17,748 nt of DNA from Gammaproteobacteria bacterium (GTDB taxonomy: Bacteria > Pseudomonadota > Gammaproteobacteria > Steroidobacterales > Steroidobacteraceae), in the NCBI GenBank assembly GCA_030043215.1, contig JASHYG010000278.1, forward strand, positions 1 to 17,748, given 5' to 3'. The stretch's first letter is position 1, and each line of letters starts with the position of its first letter. Below, piece by piece: positions 8,030 to 15,180 of the stretch. The position numbers and the translations under genes are program-made. The notes beneath the pieces are model-generated. The model made no database searches. It had not been told where the DNA came from and worked only from the letters and a program-made list of their open reading frames with translations.

Positions 8030-9598
8030 TCAATGACAGCTCGCATTCCCTGCGCGTGGGATCGTGATGAAACCGATGCTGGTCGGCGGCAGTTTGACGG
8101 CGACACTCAAGACTCGCCTGGCTGTCAGTCTCGGAAGGCGTCCATCGGCGGCCAGCGCCAAGCTGTGCCCATTGAGCAGAGTGGTTTGCCCCTGGAGAGA
8201 GGGAGAGGTCATCAGATAAAGGTCCATGGGTCCACGAATATCGACAGTGACCACATCGTGGCTCATGTTCAGCGCGAGCACAGTGACTCCGCCCGGCCGG
8301 CCGGGTAGGCAGTGCGCATAGATGTGAATGTGTGGGCGTATCGGTCCGGCATCGAGCACGGTCGAGCCCATGAGCCGCCGCCACAGCAGCGCAGCCCAGT
8401 AGTTCGGCCGTGGCTCCAGTGTGGTCTGATCGATGAGCCCGTATTCGCTGGCGTCCAGAGTATTGTGAAAGACCACACTCGCGCCGTCTTTCGCAAGACG
8501 CGCCATCTGATCCAGATAACGGAAGCTATCGACGAACGTCGCGGCCCACGGATCACCGCCGCAGGATGCTTCGGCCGTTTCGGTGACCCAGATCGGCGCG
8601 TGCGGCGCGTACCGATCGCGAAGCCGCTCGTGAGCTTCGTACGCGACGTCCGTGCGGGCGAGCCAGTCCTCCGATAGTGTCTGCTCTGCGCTGGTAGCCC
8701 CGCCTGGCACGAGCGTCGCGCAGCGCTGTGATACCGCGCCGTAGAAGTGGTACGAAAAGATCTCGAAATGCGGGGGTGGATCAGCGGCGAGCAAGGCATC
8801 CGCCGGGAGAGGCACGGCCAGATTCACGGGCAGATCTGCAGCCGGGACATCGCCAGGACCGACGATTCGCATGTCGGGCGCAGCGTCGATGATGAAGGCC
8901 CGAAACGCGGCCTCGTCACGCGCGAACCACTGAGCATCATAGTGCCGCGGCGCGGCACCCAAGCTGGGTAGGTTCGGTTCGTTGAACAGCTCGGCGGCAA
9001 AGATCCGACCGCCGATCGAGCGCGTAAAATCGAGCAGTGGCTTCGCTTCGGCTGCAGTCCACTCGCCGCTGGCATTGCGCACCCCTGGACTGATGGCAAA
9101 GGAGGTGACGAGCCGAGCATCGACCGCGGTTGCAAAACCGATCACCCCTCTCCATTCCGATCGCGTCAGTACACCCTGATATCCATCCGGGGGCTTGGCC
9201 AGGGTGGGCGCGTCGTCGTTTTGAAAGTAGACTGAGTTCGCCCAAGTACCGCTGACTCGCATGTAAGCTGGCCCCAGCGCCGCAGCCAACAGGCGAAGGC
9301 GGCGGTTGCCAAGATCCACCGGCGGCCGTGCCTCGAACAAAGCGTCATCGCCGCCCACCTGATTTACCCCCCGGGGCCGGTCGGAGATCGCCATGTGCGT
9401 GTAGGGCTTCCAAAATCGTGCGCCGATCACCTCGGCCATTTCGACGTTGTAGGACTGAAAGCGCGGGTCGATATGGCCGACCGCTTTGAGCGCGGTCGGA
9501 TCGAGGTGAATCGTTTGCGCCCATACGGTATGCGGACCGCTCAGCGCGCCAACCGCCAAGACAATCGCCAGCCATCCGCCGTTGCTGGAAGCTGCCAC
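8030..9598 (-). CDS. Secreted GH79 (heparanase / beta-glucuronidase-like) glycosidase
   Basis: 522 aa from the GTG at 9598. Earlier GTGs at 9601 and 9625 are in frame, but GGGAGG sits 5 nt before 9598 and this start gives a compact signal peptide ending near VWA-Q (residue 27). The TIM-barrel retaining-glycosidase landmarks match heparanase-like GH79: acid/base E207 in 'FNEPN', 'FSYHFYG' (281-287, like the heparanase HHYY strand), and nucleophile E340 in 'WVTETAEASCGG'. The following stretch ('FVDSFRYLDQMARLAKDGASVVF', then 'EYGLID', 'RPNYWAALLWRRLMGSTVL') lines up with the segment after the nucleophile in human heparanase (catalytic residues E225 and E343). About 420-522 forms the small beta-sandwich. 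It likely cleaves a beta-linked uronic acid from a glycan or glycoside outside the inner membrane. GH39/GH30-like activity is a less likely alternative. Copy B of the dispersed repeat overlaps its leader. Confidence 0.82.
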   Translation of the reverse strand: MAASSNGGWLAIVLAVGALSGPHTVWAQTIHLDPTALKAVGHIDPRFQSYNVEMAEVIGARFWKPYTHMAISDRPRGVNQVGGDDALFEARPPVDLGNRRLRLLAAALGPAYMRVSGTWANSVYFQNDDAPTLAKPPDGYQGVLTRSEWRGVIGFATAVDARLVTSFAISPGVRNASGEWTAAEAKPLLDFTRSIGGRIFAAELFNEPNLPSLGAAPRHYDAQWFARDEAAFRAFIIDAAPDMRIVGPGDVPAADLPVNLAVPLPADALLAADPPPHFEIFSYHFYGAVSQRCATLVPGGATSAEQTLSEDWLARTDVAYEAHERLRDRYAPHAPIWVTETAEASCGGDPWAATFVDSFRYLDQMARLAKDGASVVFHNTLDASEYGLIDQTTLEPRPNYWAALLWRRLMGSTVLDAGPIRPHIHIYAHCLPGRPGGVTVLALNMSHDVVTVDIRGPMDLYLMTSPSLQGQTTLLNGHSLALAADGRLPRLTARRVLSVAVKLPPTSIGFITIPRAGNASCH

Positions 9599-9603
9599 CA
9601 CTG

Positions 9604-9609
9604 CCTCCC
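9604..9609 (-). promoter_or_regulatory. Ribosome binding site deciding the GH79 start
   Basis: GGGAGG on the minus strand lies 5 nt before the GTG at 9598 and only 2 nt before the GTG at 9601. The upstream GTG at 9625 has no comparable site. This favours 9598. A similar GGGAGGC followed by GTG (GTG at 4041) occurs at the left end of repeat copy A, in frame with the desaturase, where it may be a vestigial or alternative start. Confidence 0.6.
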
Positions 9610-9610
9610 G

Positions 9611-9715
9611 AAAGCATCGATCCACAGAGACGCCGATCTGAAGTCTAGCACCGTGGTCTCAAACGCGGGGCGCTTCGCTGCTACTCCTTGCTTCCACGCT
9701 CCAGTGCGCCTCGCG
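9611..9715 (-). repeat. Dispersed upstream repeat, copy B
   Basis: Second copy of the element at 4061-4165, same orientation. The 26-nt identical core is 9640-9665. Similarity stops at about 9715. Read on the minus strand, this copy runs straight into the GH79 ribosome site, so the repeat would supply the leader and possibly the promoter of GH79: TGCTAGACT (complement of 9643-9651) would place a transcript start about 35-40 nt before the GTG. The two copies lie 5.5 kb apart and enclose the MFS, PQQ-dehydrogenase and GH79 genes. Confidence 0.8.
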
Positions 9716-10005
9716 ATGAATGCAGGTATCTCGCCGCAAAGAGAGTCCCGGAGTCGCTGCGCACTCGTCCGCCCCGTCTTCATCTCTCTCCGCCGCGCCC
9801 TTTGAGCGAGGCGGGCAAATGTGCTGCGGATCAATACAGGGGCTCGGCGAGGCCGACCGGCCCTGCTGCGGCGGGCAACCGAACATTGAGAATTGGCGCA
9901 CAGATTGGCTCGCCGTGAGTCCAAGCTTAAGTAAATCGTGAGTCAGTCGATACAGTACCGACGCGTCTCAACGCAAGCTAACCGCAGATACCTTGGGAGG
10001 AACGC
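9716..10005. other. Upstream region of the fimbrial operon
   Basis: With repeat copy B, this completes the roughly 400-nt divergent gap between GH79 (minus) and the pilin gene (plus). Short open frames here have no recognisable product. The right end is AT-richer than its surroundings (9918-9960), as expected of a promoter. No inverted repeats of the fim-switch type and no recombinase gene were seen. Confidence 0.5.
9914..9956 (+). promoter_or_regulatory. Candidate promoter region of the fimbrial operon with direct repeats
   Basis: CGTGAGTC occurs twice, at 9914-9921 and 9937-9944, 23 bp apart (about two helical turns). Around them, TTAAGT (9927-9932) and TACAGT (9951-9956) are 18 nt apart and could be weak -35/-10 boxes (3/6 and 4/6 to consensus). 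A start near 9963 would give a leader of about 43 nt before the pilin ATG. The weak boxes plus repeats suggest an activator-dependent promoter; this is inference. Confidence 0.3.
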
Positions 10006-10626
10006 ATGAATACTTGGATCAAGCGAGCAATGATTGCCGCCGGCATCACGACAGTCATGGTGCTGCCGCTGGCCGGTCGGGCGTCGGACGGCATGATCAC
10101 GTTTACGGGTGCCGTCACGGCCAGCACCTGTACGGTCAGTGTCAACGGTGACGGCGCCAATGCGACCGTGGTCTTGCCGGTGGTGGATGCTGCATCTCTT
10201 GGCGGCACCGCAGGCACGAGCACCACGGCGTCGCAACAGACTGGGTCGGGAACCTTCTTCAACGTCGCCATCAGTGACTGCACCGCAGCCGCGCCCAGCC
10301 CGAGCGGGGACACCGCGCCGACGACCGTTTCGGTCTACTTCGAAGCCGGCGGAACGGTCGATGAGACGACCGGTGGTCTCATCAATACCGCGCCCGGTGG
10401 CAGCAATGTAGAGGTAAAGCTCTACAACGCCTCGGGAACCACCGTCGTGGGCACGCAAATCCAGCCTGGTACGCTCACCAATCAGCCCGCAGCCGTGACC
10501 ATTGCGAGCATCACGGCCTCGAGCGAGACGCAGTGGTTCTATGCGGGGTATGCGACTCTGGGTACCACCGCCGCAACGGCCGGCGCTGTCAACACCAACG
10601 TCACGTACTCCCTGGTCTACAACTGA
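10006..10626 (+). CDS. Major fimbrial subunit (type 1 pilin family)
   Basis: 206 aa. The ATG at 10006 has a strong GGGAGG site (9995-10000) 5 nt upstream, fitting a highly made structural protein. The signal peptide is about residues 1-26 (cleavage near GRA-SDG). The mature N-terminus 'DGMITFTGAVTAS' has the alternating hydrophobic pattern of a donor strand, followed by C42 and C92, which should form the conserved pilin disulfide. 'FFNVAISDCT' matches the pilin pattern around the second Cys, and the C-terminus 'NVTYSLVYN' carries the penultimate Tyr typical of chaperone-bound pilins. It is exported by Sec, bound by the chaperone encoded next, and polymerised through the usher. First gene of the operon, separated from the chaperone gene by a stem-loop that probably keeps pilin mRNA in excess. 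Confidence 0.92.
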   Translation: MNTWIKRAMIAAGITTVMVLPLAGRASDGMITFTGAVTASTCTVSVNGDGANATVVLPVVDAASLGGTAGTSTTASQQTGSGTFFNVAISDCTAAAPSPSGDTAPTTVSVYFEAGGTVDETTGGLINTAPGGSNVEVKLYNASGTTVVGTQIQPGTLTNQPAAVTIASITASSETQWFYAGYATLGTTAATAGAVNTNVTYSLVYN

Positions 10627-10632
10627 GCTTCG

Positions 10633-10658
10633 CTGGGCGCGGCTGCGGCCGCGCCCAG
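10633..10658 (+). terminator. Stem-loop between pilin and chaperone (attenuator / mRNA stabiliser)
   Basis: A perfect 11-bp GC-rich stem, 10633-10643 with 10648-10658, closes a 4-nt loop (TGCG). It begins 6 nt after the pilin stop codon. The run after it is TCTCTC rather than a clean U-tract, so partial termination or a 3' stability element is more likely than full termination. Similar hairpins after the major subunit are common in fimbrial operons and set a high pilin-to-usher ratio. Confidence 0.7.
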
Positions 10659-10695
10659 TCTCTCGCAGAAGAATCACGATAGGGGATACCTCGAC

Positions 10696-11457
10696 ATGTT
10701 TGGATTGCGCACGACTCCAGTCATTCTGGCGGCGCTTCTTTTCGCCTCGACACCCTTCACGGGAGCGCGCGAGGCTGCGGCGGCGATCGTCGTCGATGGC
10801 ACCCGGGTGGTCTATCCGGCGGCCAGACGCGAAGTGACCATCCAGATCCGCAATCCCGGCAGTACGCCCTCGCTCGTGCAGGCCTGGCTCGATGCGGGGG
10901 ATCCGCATGCAGCGCCGGGTGAATCGAAAGTTCCTTTCGTCATGACCCCGCCTCTGTTCAGGCTCGACCCCACCAAGGGTCAGAGCCTGCGCCTGGTCTA
11001 CACTCACGATCCGCTGCCGCAGGACCGTGAGTCGCTCTTCTGGCTCAACGTACTCGATATACCGCCGCGTGCTCCCGTCAACACCGACCGGCCCAATCAG
11101 CTGGAGTTCGCCTTCAAGCACCGCATGAAGGTGTTCTTCCGCCCCGAGGGTCTCAGGGGCACCGCCGCGGATGCGCCGGCGCGCCTCACGTGGAAGCTCG
11201 AGTTGCAGAACGGCAAGCTCGTGGCCATCAGCGCGAGCAACCCTACTGCGTATCACGTCTCGCTGATCCAGGTTACCGCCATGGTGGGCGGCCATGCGGA
11301 CACTGTGAAGGCGGACATGGTGGACCCCTTCGCCAGCCGCACCTTCGATCTACCCAAACCGCTCTCCGCACCGAGCGGCGCCGTTCCCCTGGAATACTGG
11401 TTCGTCAACGATTACGGCGGCAACGTCACCGGCAAGGCTTCTGCGTCGGTGCCGTGA
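10696..11457 (+). CDS. Periplasmic fimbrial chaperone (PapD/FimC family)
   Basis: 253 aa, with a signal peptide of about 29 residues (cleavage near AAA-AIVV). Two immunoglobulin-like domains are expected (about 30-150 and 155-250). Chaperone hallmarks: 'GTRVVYPAARREVTIQIRNPG' in strands A1-B1 with R37 as the equivalent of PapD R8; the G1 strand 'QSLRLVYT' (96-103); 'FWLNVLDIPP' (115-124); and 'LEFAFKHRMKVFFRP' with K145 at the place of PapD K112. These two basic residues anchor the pilin C-terminus during donor-strand complementation. The F1-G1 loop is short, indicating an FGS-type chaperone. A GATAGGGGAT stretch upstream may act as a ribosome site. It would fold and cap the pilin and the adhesin and deliver them to the usher, 16 nt downstream. 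Confidence 0.93.
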   Translation: MFGLRTTPVILAALLFASTPFTGAREAAAAIVVDGTRVVYPAARREVTIQIRNPGSTPSLVQAWLDAGDPHAAPGESKVPFVMTPPLFRLDPTKGQSLRLVYTHDPLPQDRESLFWLNVLDIPPRAPVNTDRPNQLEFAFKHRMKVFFRPEGLRGTAADAPARLTWKLELQNGKLVAISASNPTAYHVSLIQVTAMVGGHADTVKADMVDPFASRTFDLPKPLSAPSGAVPLEYWFVNDYGGNVTGKASASVP

Positions 11458-11473
11458 TCCCAGTGATACCTCC

Positions 11474-14101
11474 GTGGCAATGTGCGAGTGGGTTGGGCGA
11501 CGCACCTTTCCGGAGCTGTTGAGCCGGTCCGCCCCGGGCCTTGTATTCGCGCTATTCACGCTGTCCCCGGCGCCCTCCTCGGCGGCCGATACCACGGGAC
11601 CCGAGGTGGAATTCAATCCGGCCTTCCTGCACGGCGGATCCCAGGTTGACGTCTCCCACTTCTCGCGCGGCAATCCGGTGCTTCCCGGCGACTACCTGGT
11701 CGATCTGCAGATCAACGGCAAATGGGTGGGCCGTGTGTCGGTTCGCTTCATCGCCCAGCCCGCGAGCGACGTGGCCCTTCCCTGCATCGACCGCGAGCTC
11801 ATCACGCGGATGGGACTCGACTTCGAGCGTCTGTCTCCGTCCGCCCGTACCGAGCTGAAAAAGATTCAGTCCGGGGGCTGCGTGGATCTGAAGGCGATGA
11901 TTCCGGATGCGGCGGTGTCATTCGACCTGTCGCAGCTGCGGCTCGATATCAGTATCCCCCAGGCTGCGCTGCTGCGCAGACCCCGCGGCTATGTCAGCCC
12001 GGAGCTATGGGACAGCGGCGTCACGTCGGCGACGCTGGGCTATAACCTGAACGCGTATCGCTCCGCGACCTCGTATTTGACCGTGAGCGATGCGAGCGCC
12101 AACCTGACGGAGGGGATCAACCTCGGCAGCTGGCACCTGCGCCAGCAATCCTCGGTCGAGGTCGCCTCGGACGGCCCCACGACTCTCCAGGATATCGCCA
12201 CCTACGTCCTTCACGACATCCCGGCGATTCGCAGCGACTTGACGATGGGAGACAGCTTCACGGATGGCGCCGTCTTCGACAGCTTCGGGTTCCGGGGGGT
12301 GTCGCTCGCGAGCGATGATCAGATGCTGCCGGACTCGCAGCTTCAATACGCACCGGTCGTGCGTGGGATTGCACGGACCAATGCGCGCGTCGTGATCACC
12401 CAGCACGGCAACATCATCCTGGAAACGACCGTCTCGCCCGGGGCCTTCGAGATCAATGATCTGTATGCTACGGGCTACGGCGGCGACCTGCTCGTCACGG
12501 TCTACGAGGCCGATGGCACCAAGGAGAGCTTCACCGTGCCGTACGCATCCCTGGTGCAGCTGCTGCGTCCGGGGGTGTGGCGCTACTCCCTCGTGGCCGG
12601 GGAAGTCGAGCAGCCGTCCCTCACGGGCCAGGAGCTTTTCACTCAAGGGACGCTGCAGCATGGCTTCAACGACTATCTGACCGCTTACACGGGCGCGGTG
12701 GGCGCAGAGCACTACGATGCCGGGCTGCTCGGGATCGCGGTCAATACAGGACTCGGCGCCATGGCGGTCGATGAGACCTACGCCAAGACCGGCATCACGG
12801 ATACCCTCTCCGCGAACGGGGAGAGCCTGCGACTCAGTTACAGCAAGCTGCTCAGCTTCTCCCAGACCAACCTCACGCTCTCCACGTACCGCTACTCCTC
12901 CGGCGGTTTCTATTCCTTCAGCGATGCACAGGCGGCCCGGCAGGCGGTGCTCGCCGGCGCCGACCCCGACACCGTCGAGCACCAGCGTAGCGAGTGGCAG
13001 ATCAACATCAACCAGACCCTTCCGGGTCAATGGGGTAATTTCTATCTCTCGGGCTCGCTGCTCACGTACTGGAACTCGTCGGACAAGACGATGCAGTTCC
13101 AGACTGGCTACACCAATCATCTGCGGCTCTGGGGGACGACCTTGACCTATAGTGTCTCGGTCGCCCACGAGCAAAACGAGCTCACGGGGCAGCCCGACAA
13201 CCGTATTCTGGCGAGCTTCTCGGTCCCCCTGGGAAATTCTCCTCACTCTCCCATGCTCTCGACCAACCTCACCCAGGACACGACAGGAGGAGTGAGTACC
13301 CGCAGCGCACAGGAAGTCATCACCGGCGCCCTGGGTGAGAACAACCAGTTGACCTACAGCGGCTCGGCCAGCCAGGCCTCGGGGGATGATTCCTACATGG
13401 TGAGCGGCCAGTACCGCAGCGTCTACACCGATGTGTCTGCCAGCGTGAGCGAGGGCACCGGATATTCGGAGCAGTCCCTGGGAGCAACCGGAGGCGTGGT
13501 GGTTCACCCCGGGGGCATCACGCTGTCGAATCAGATGACCAACACCATCGGCGTCGTCGAGGCCATCGGCGCTGAAGGGGCCCGCGTGACCAACAGCGTC
13601 GGCACGGTCGTCGACAGCTCGGGTTACGCGGTGCTGCCCTTCCTGTTGCCCTATCGGCTCAACAGCATCAGCATCGATCCGGACGGCACCGTCTCCCCGG
13701 ATGTGGAGTTCAAGAATACGATCGAATCGGTCGCTCCCCGCCTCGATTCCGTGGTGATGATCCGCTTCCAGACCGTGGCCGGGCGACCTATCCTCGTCAC
13801 CGCGCATCTGGCCGATGGATCGGTGGTTCCTTTCGGGGCCAGCGTCTACGACGACAAGGACAGCGAAGTGGGTTTGGCCGGACAGGATGGCCGCATCTAT
13901 CTGCGCGGCATTGCGGCGGTCGGCACGTTGACGGTCCGCTGGGGCGATGGGCCCGGTGAGCAGTGCGCCTTTCAGTACCGCCTGCCCCCGGAGCACAAGG
14001 GCGATGGCCCGTTCGTGCGCATCGACGCCACCTGCAATCCGGCGAGGTTGACCGAGCGTGGCGGCAAGGTTCCTCTCAATACCACCATAGGGCAGCGGTG
14101 A
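11474..14101 (+). CDS. Outer-membrane fimbrial usher (FimD/PapC family)
   Basis: 875 aa from a GTG at 11474; the ATG at 11480 is an equal alternative, and neither has a strong ribosome site, so translation may be coupled to the chaperone stop 16 nt upstream. The signal peptide ends near SSAA-D (about residue 38). Domains: N-terminal chaperone-binding domain (about 44-170; 'VEFNPAFLHGG..VDVSHFSRGNPVLPGDYLVDLQING'), a 24-strand beta-barrel with plug (about 180-700; 'FRGVSLASDDQMLP...YAPVVRGIARTNARVVI' and the 'ANDLY'-like 'FEINDLYATGYGGDLLVTVYEADG'), and C-terminal domains ending with two Cys flanking the 'FQYRLP' strand (PapC_C). Length and order are normal, with no visible frameshift. It forms the secretion pore through which pilin-chaperone complexes are assembled. 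Its last 4 nt overlap the start of the adhesin gene. Confidence 0.95.
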   Translation: MAMCEWVGRRTFPELLSRSAPGLVFALFTLSPAPSSAADTTGPEVEFNPAFLHGGSQVDVSHFSRGNPVLPGDYLVDLQINGKWVGRVSVRFIAQPASDVALPCIDRELITRMGLDFERLSPSARTELKKIQSGGCVDLKAMIPDAAVSFDLSQLRLDISIPQAALLRRPRGYVSPELWDSGVTSATLGYNLNAYRSATSYLTVSDASANLTEGINLGSWHLRQQSSVEVASDGPTTLQDIATYVLHDIPAIRSDLTMGDSFTDGAVFDSFGFRGVSLASDDQMLPDSQLQYAPVVRGIARTNARVVITQHGNIILETTVSPGAFEINDLYATGYGGDLLVTVYEADGTKESFTVPYASLVQLLRPGVWRYSLVAGEVEQPSLTGQELFTQGTLQHGFNDYLTAYTGAVGAEHYDAGLLGIAVNTGLGAMAVDETYAKTGITDTLSANGESLRLSYSKLLSFSQTNLTLSTYRYSSGGFYSFSDAQAARQAVLAGADPDTVEHQRSEWQININQTLPGQWGNFYLSGSLLTYWNSSDKTMQFQTGYTNHLRLWGTTLTYSVSVAHEQNELTGQPDNRILASFSVPLGNSPHSPMLSTNLTQDTTGGVSTRSAQEVITGALGENNQLTYSGSASQASGDDSYMVSGQYRSVYTDVSASVSEGTGYSEQSLGATGGVVVHPGGITLSNQMTNTIGVVEAIGAEGARVTNSVGTVVDSSGYAVLPFLLPYRLNSISIDPDGTVSPDVEFKNTIESVAPRLDSVVMIRFQTVAGRPILVTAHLADGSVVPFGASVYDDKDSEVGLAGQDGRIYLRGIAAVGTLTVRWGDGPGEQCAFQYRLPPEHKGDGPFVRIDATCNPARLTERGGKVPLNTTIGQR

Positions 14102-15126
14102 TCGTGAGGCGCGCGAAGGGTTGGCTCGAGGGCTCGTTCGCGCCGAGCGTGACCGCTCTGCTGCTGCTCCTCGCTGGCGCTCCCGCCATGGCGCAGAGCG
14201 TCAGTTTCTCGCCCGCGACGCTGTCATTCTCACCCGCCGGACCCTACTCGGTTCCCCGGGACGCCGCGGTGGGTAGCCAGATCGCCAGCGCCATGGCCGC
14301 AGCCACCGCCAGCAAGATCACCTGCGCCTTGATTGAGACGGCATCCGTCAATGGTACGGAGATCTCCGCCGGAAGCGGTATCTATCAGACCAGCGTGAGC
14401 GGGATCGGAGTCAGCTTCTATGTCGTGAATGGCGCGAGCCAGACCCTGATCACTTCCACCAACGGAGGCTATACCTCGGGAACGATCAGCGCGCCCGGCA
14501 ATGGCTCGCTCCCCGGCATTCAGGCGAACATGGTGGTGACCGGACAGGTGGTCTCCGGCTACTCGCTCACGAGTCTGCCGACCGTGACCGTCACCTTCAC
14601 CCCGACCGGCAGTTGCAGCTGGAGTACGGGAATCCCCACGACGCTCGCGACGAGTGCGAACAACAGCGCAGTCGTACCGATCACCTGCACCGTGACGACC
14701 CCGGGAGTGAGCGTGAACCTGCCGGCCGTTTCGCTCACCGCACTGAGCTCGGTCGGATCGACCGCCGGGGGTACGCCCTTCCCCATCGGCTTGAGTTGCG
14801 CGTCGGGCGCGAATGTCTATATCACCTTGACCGATGCCACGACGCCCACCAACACCTCGTCGCTCCTCACGCTGGCCTCGAACTCCACGGCGCAGGGCAT
14901 CAAGCTGCAAATCCTCAACAGCGCCGGACCGGTGTCGTTCGGACCCGATTCGGCCGTGGCGGGCACGACTCATCAATGGTTTCTGGGCGCCTCGAGCAGC
15001 GTCAACGGCGTGACCCTCACCGTGCAGTACTATCGCGACGACACGAACCCTGCGGGCACCGCGCCGGCCACGTTGTCCGCGGGCAGCGTTCATGCGCAGG
15101 CCACCTTCACCATGAGCTATCAGTAA
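14098..15126 (+). CDS. Two-domain fimbrial tip adhesin
   Basis: 342 aa from the GTG at 14098, which overlaps the usher stop (GTGA) and suggests translational coupling; a GTG at 14104 is possible. The open frame continues upstream to 13963, but that part overlaps the usher in another frame. Signal peptide to about residue 32 (APAMA-Q). An N-terminal region (about 33-190), rich in Ser/Thr/Gly with C76 and C173, is probably the receptor-binding domain; it has no clear relative that I recognise. A C-terminal pilin domain (about 195-342) has C197 and C234 for the pilin disulfide, 'VYITLTDA', 'GIKLQILN' and the ending 'HAQATFTMSYQ' with penultimate-type aromatic Tyr. The position (last gene of the operon) and two-domain layout fit a FimH-like tip protein. 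Ligand unknown. Confidence 0.82.
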   Translation: MIVRRAKGWLEGSFAPSVTALLLLLAGAPAMAQSVSFSPATLSFSPAGPYSVPRDAAVGSQIASAMAAATASKITCALIETASVNGTEISAGSGIYQTSVSGIGVSFYVVNGASQTLITSTNGGYTSGTISAPGNGSLPGIQANMVVTGQVVSGYSLTSLPTVTVTFTPTGSCSWSTGIPTTLATSANNSAVVPITCTVTTPGVSVNLPAVSLTALSSVGSTAGGTPFPIGLSCASGANVYITLTDATTPTNTSSLLTLASNSTAQGIKLQILNSAGPVSFGPDSAVAGTTHQWFLGASSSVNGVTLTVQYYRDDTNPAGTAPATLSAGSVHAQATFTMSYQ

Positions 15127-15140
15127 CCGGCGAGCGTCGC

Positions 15141-15149
15141 TGATAGAAT
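15141..15149 (+). promoter_or_regulatory. Extended -10 promoter for nudC
   Basis: TGATAGAAT reads as TG-N-TAGAAT, an extended -10 with 5/6 match to TATAAT. No good -35 is found at 16-18 nt, as is common for extended -10 promoters. It predicts a start near 15156 and a leader of about 25 nt. The ATG at 15148 falls inside this box, which supports the ATG at 15181 as the true nudC start. Confidence 0.5.
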
Positions 15150-15180
15150 GTGGGGAAAGCCCGCTGGAGAGCTCCCACCC

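Noticed and set aside
9541..9924. Minus-strand 127-codon frame sharing the peptide FETTVLDF with a frame at 3927-4172
   Set aside because: The shared peptide is explained by the dispersed DNA repeat; neither frame continues into similar protein outside the repeat.
9716..10005. Invertible fim-type switch upstream of the pilin
   Set aside because: No pair of inverted repeats bracketing the promoter was seen and no tyrosine recombinase gene is in the window.
9943..11295. A 450-codon minus-strand open frame across the pilin and chaperone
   Set aside because: Antisense to two confident genes and covers the pilin promoter and ribosome site; low-complexity Arg/Gly content.
12005..13996. A 663-codon open frame antisense to the usher
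   Set aside because: It lies wholly within a clear usher gene, its composition (Arg/Gly/His/Asp-rich) is that of a reverse frame of GC-rich coding DNA, and it has no recognisable domain or signal.
15148..15180. ATG at 15148 as the nudC start
   Set aside because: It lies inside the probable extended -10 box, has no ribosome site, and adds residues lacking NudC character.
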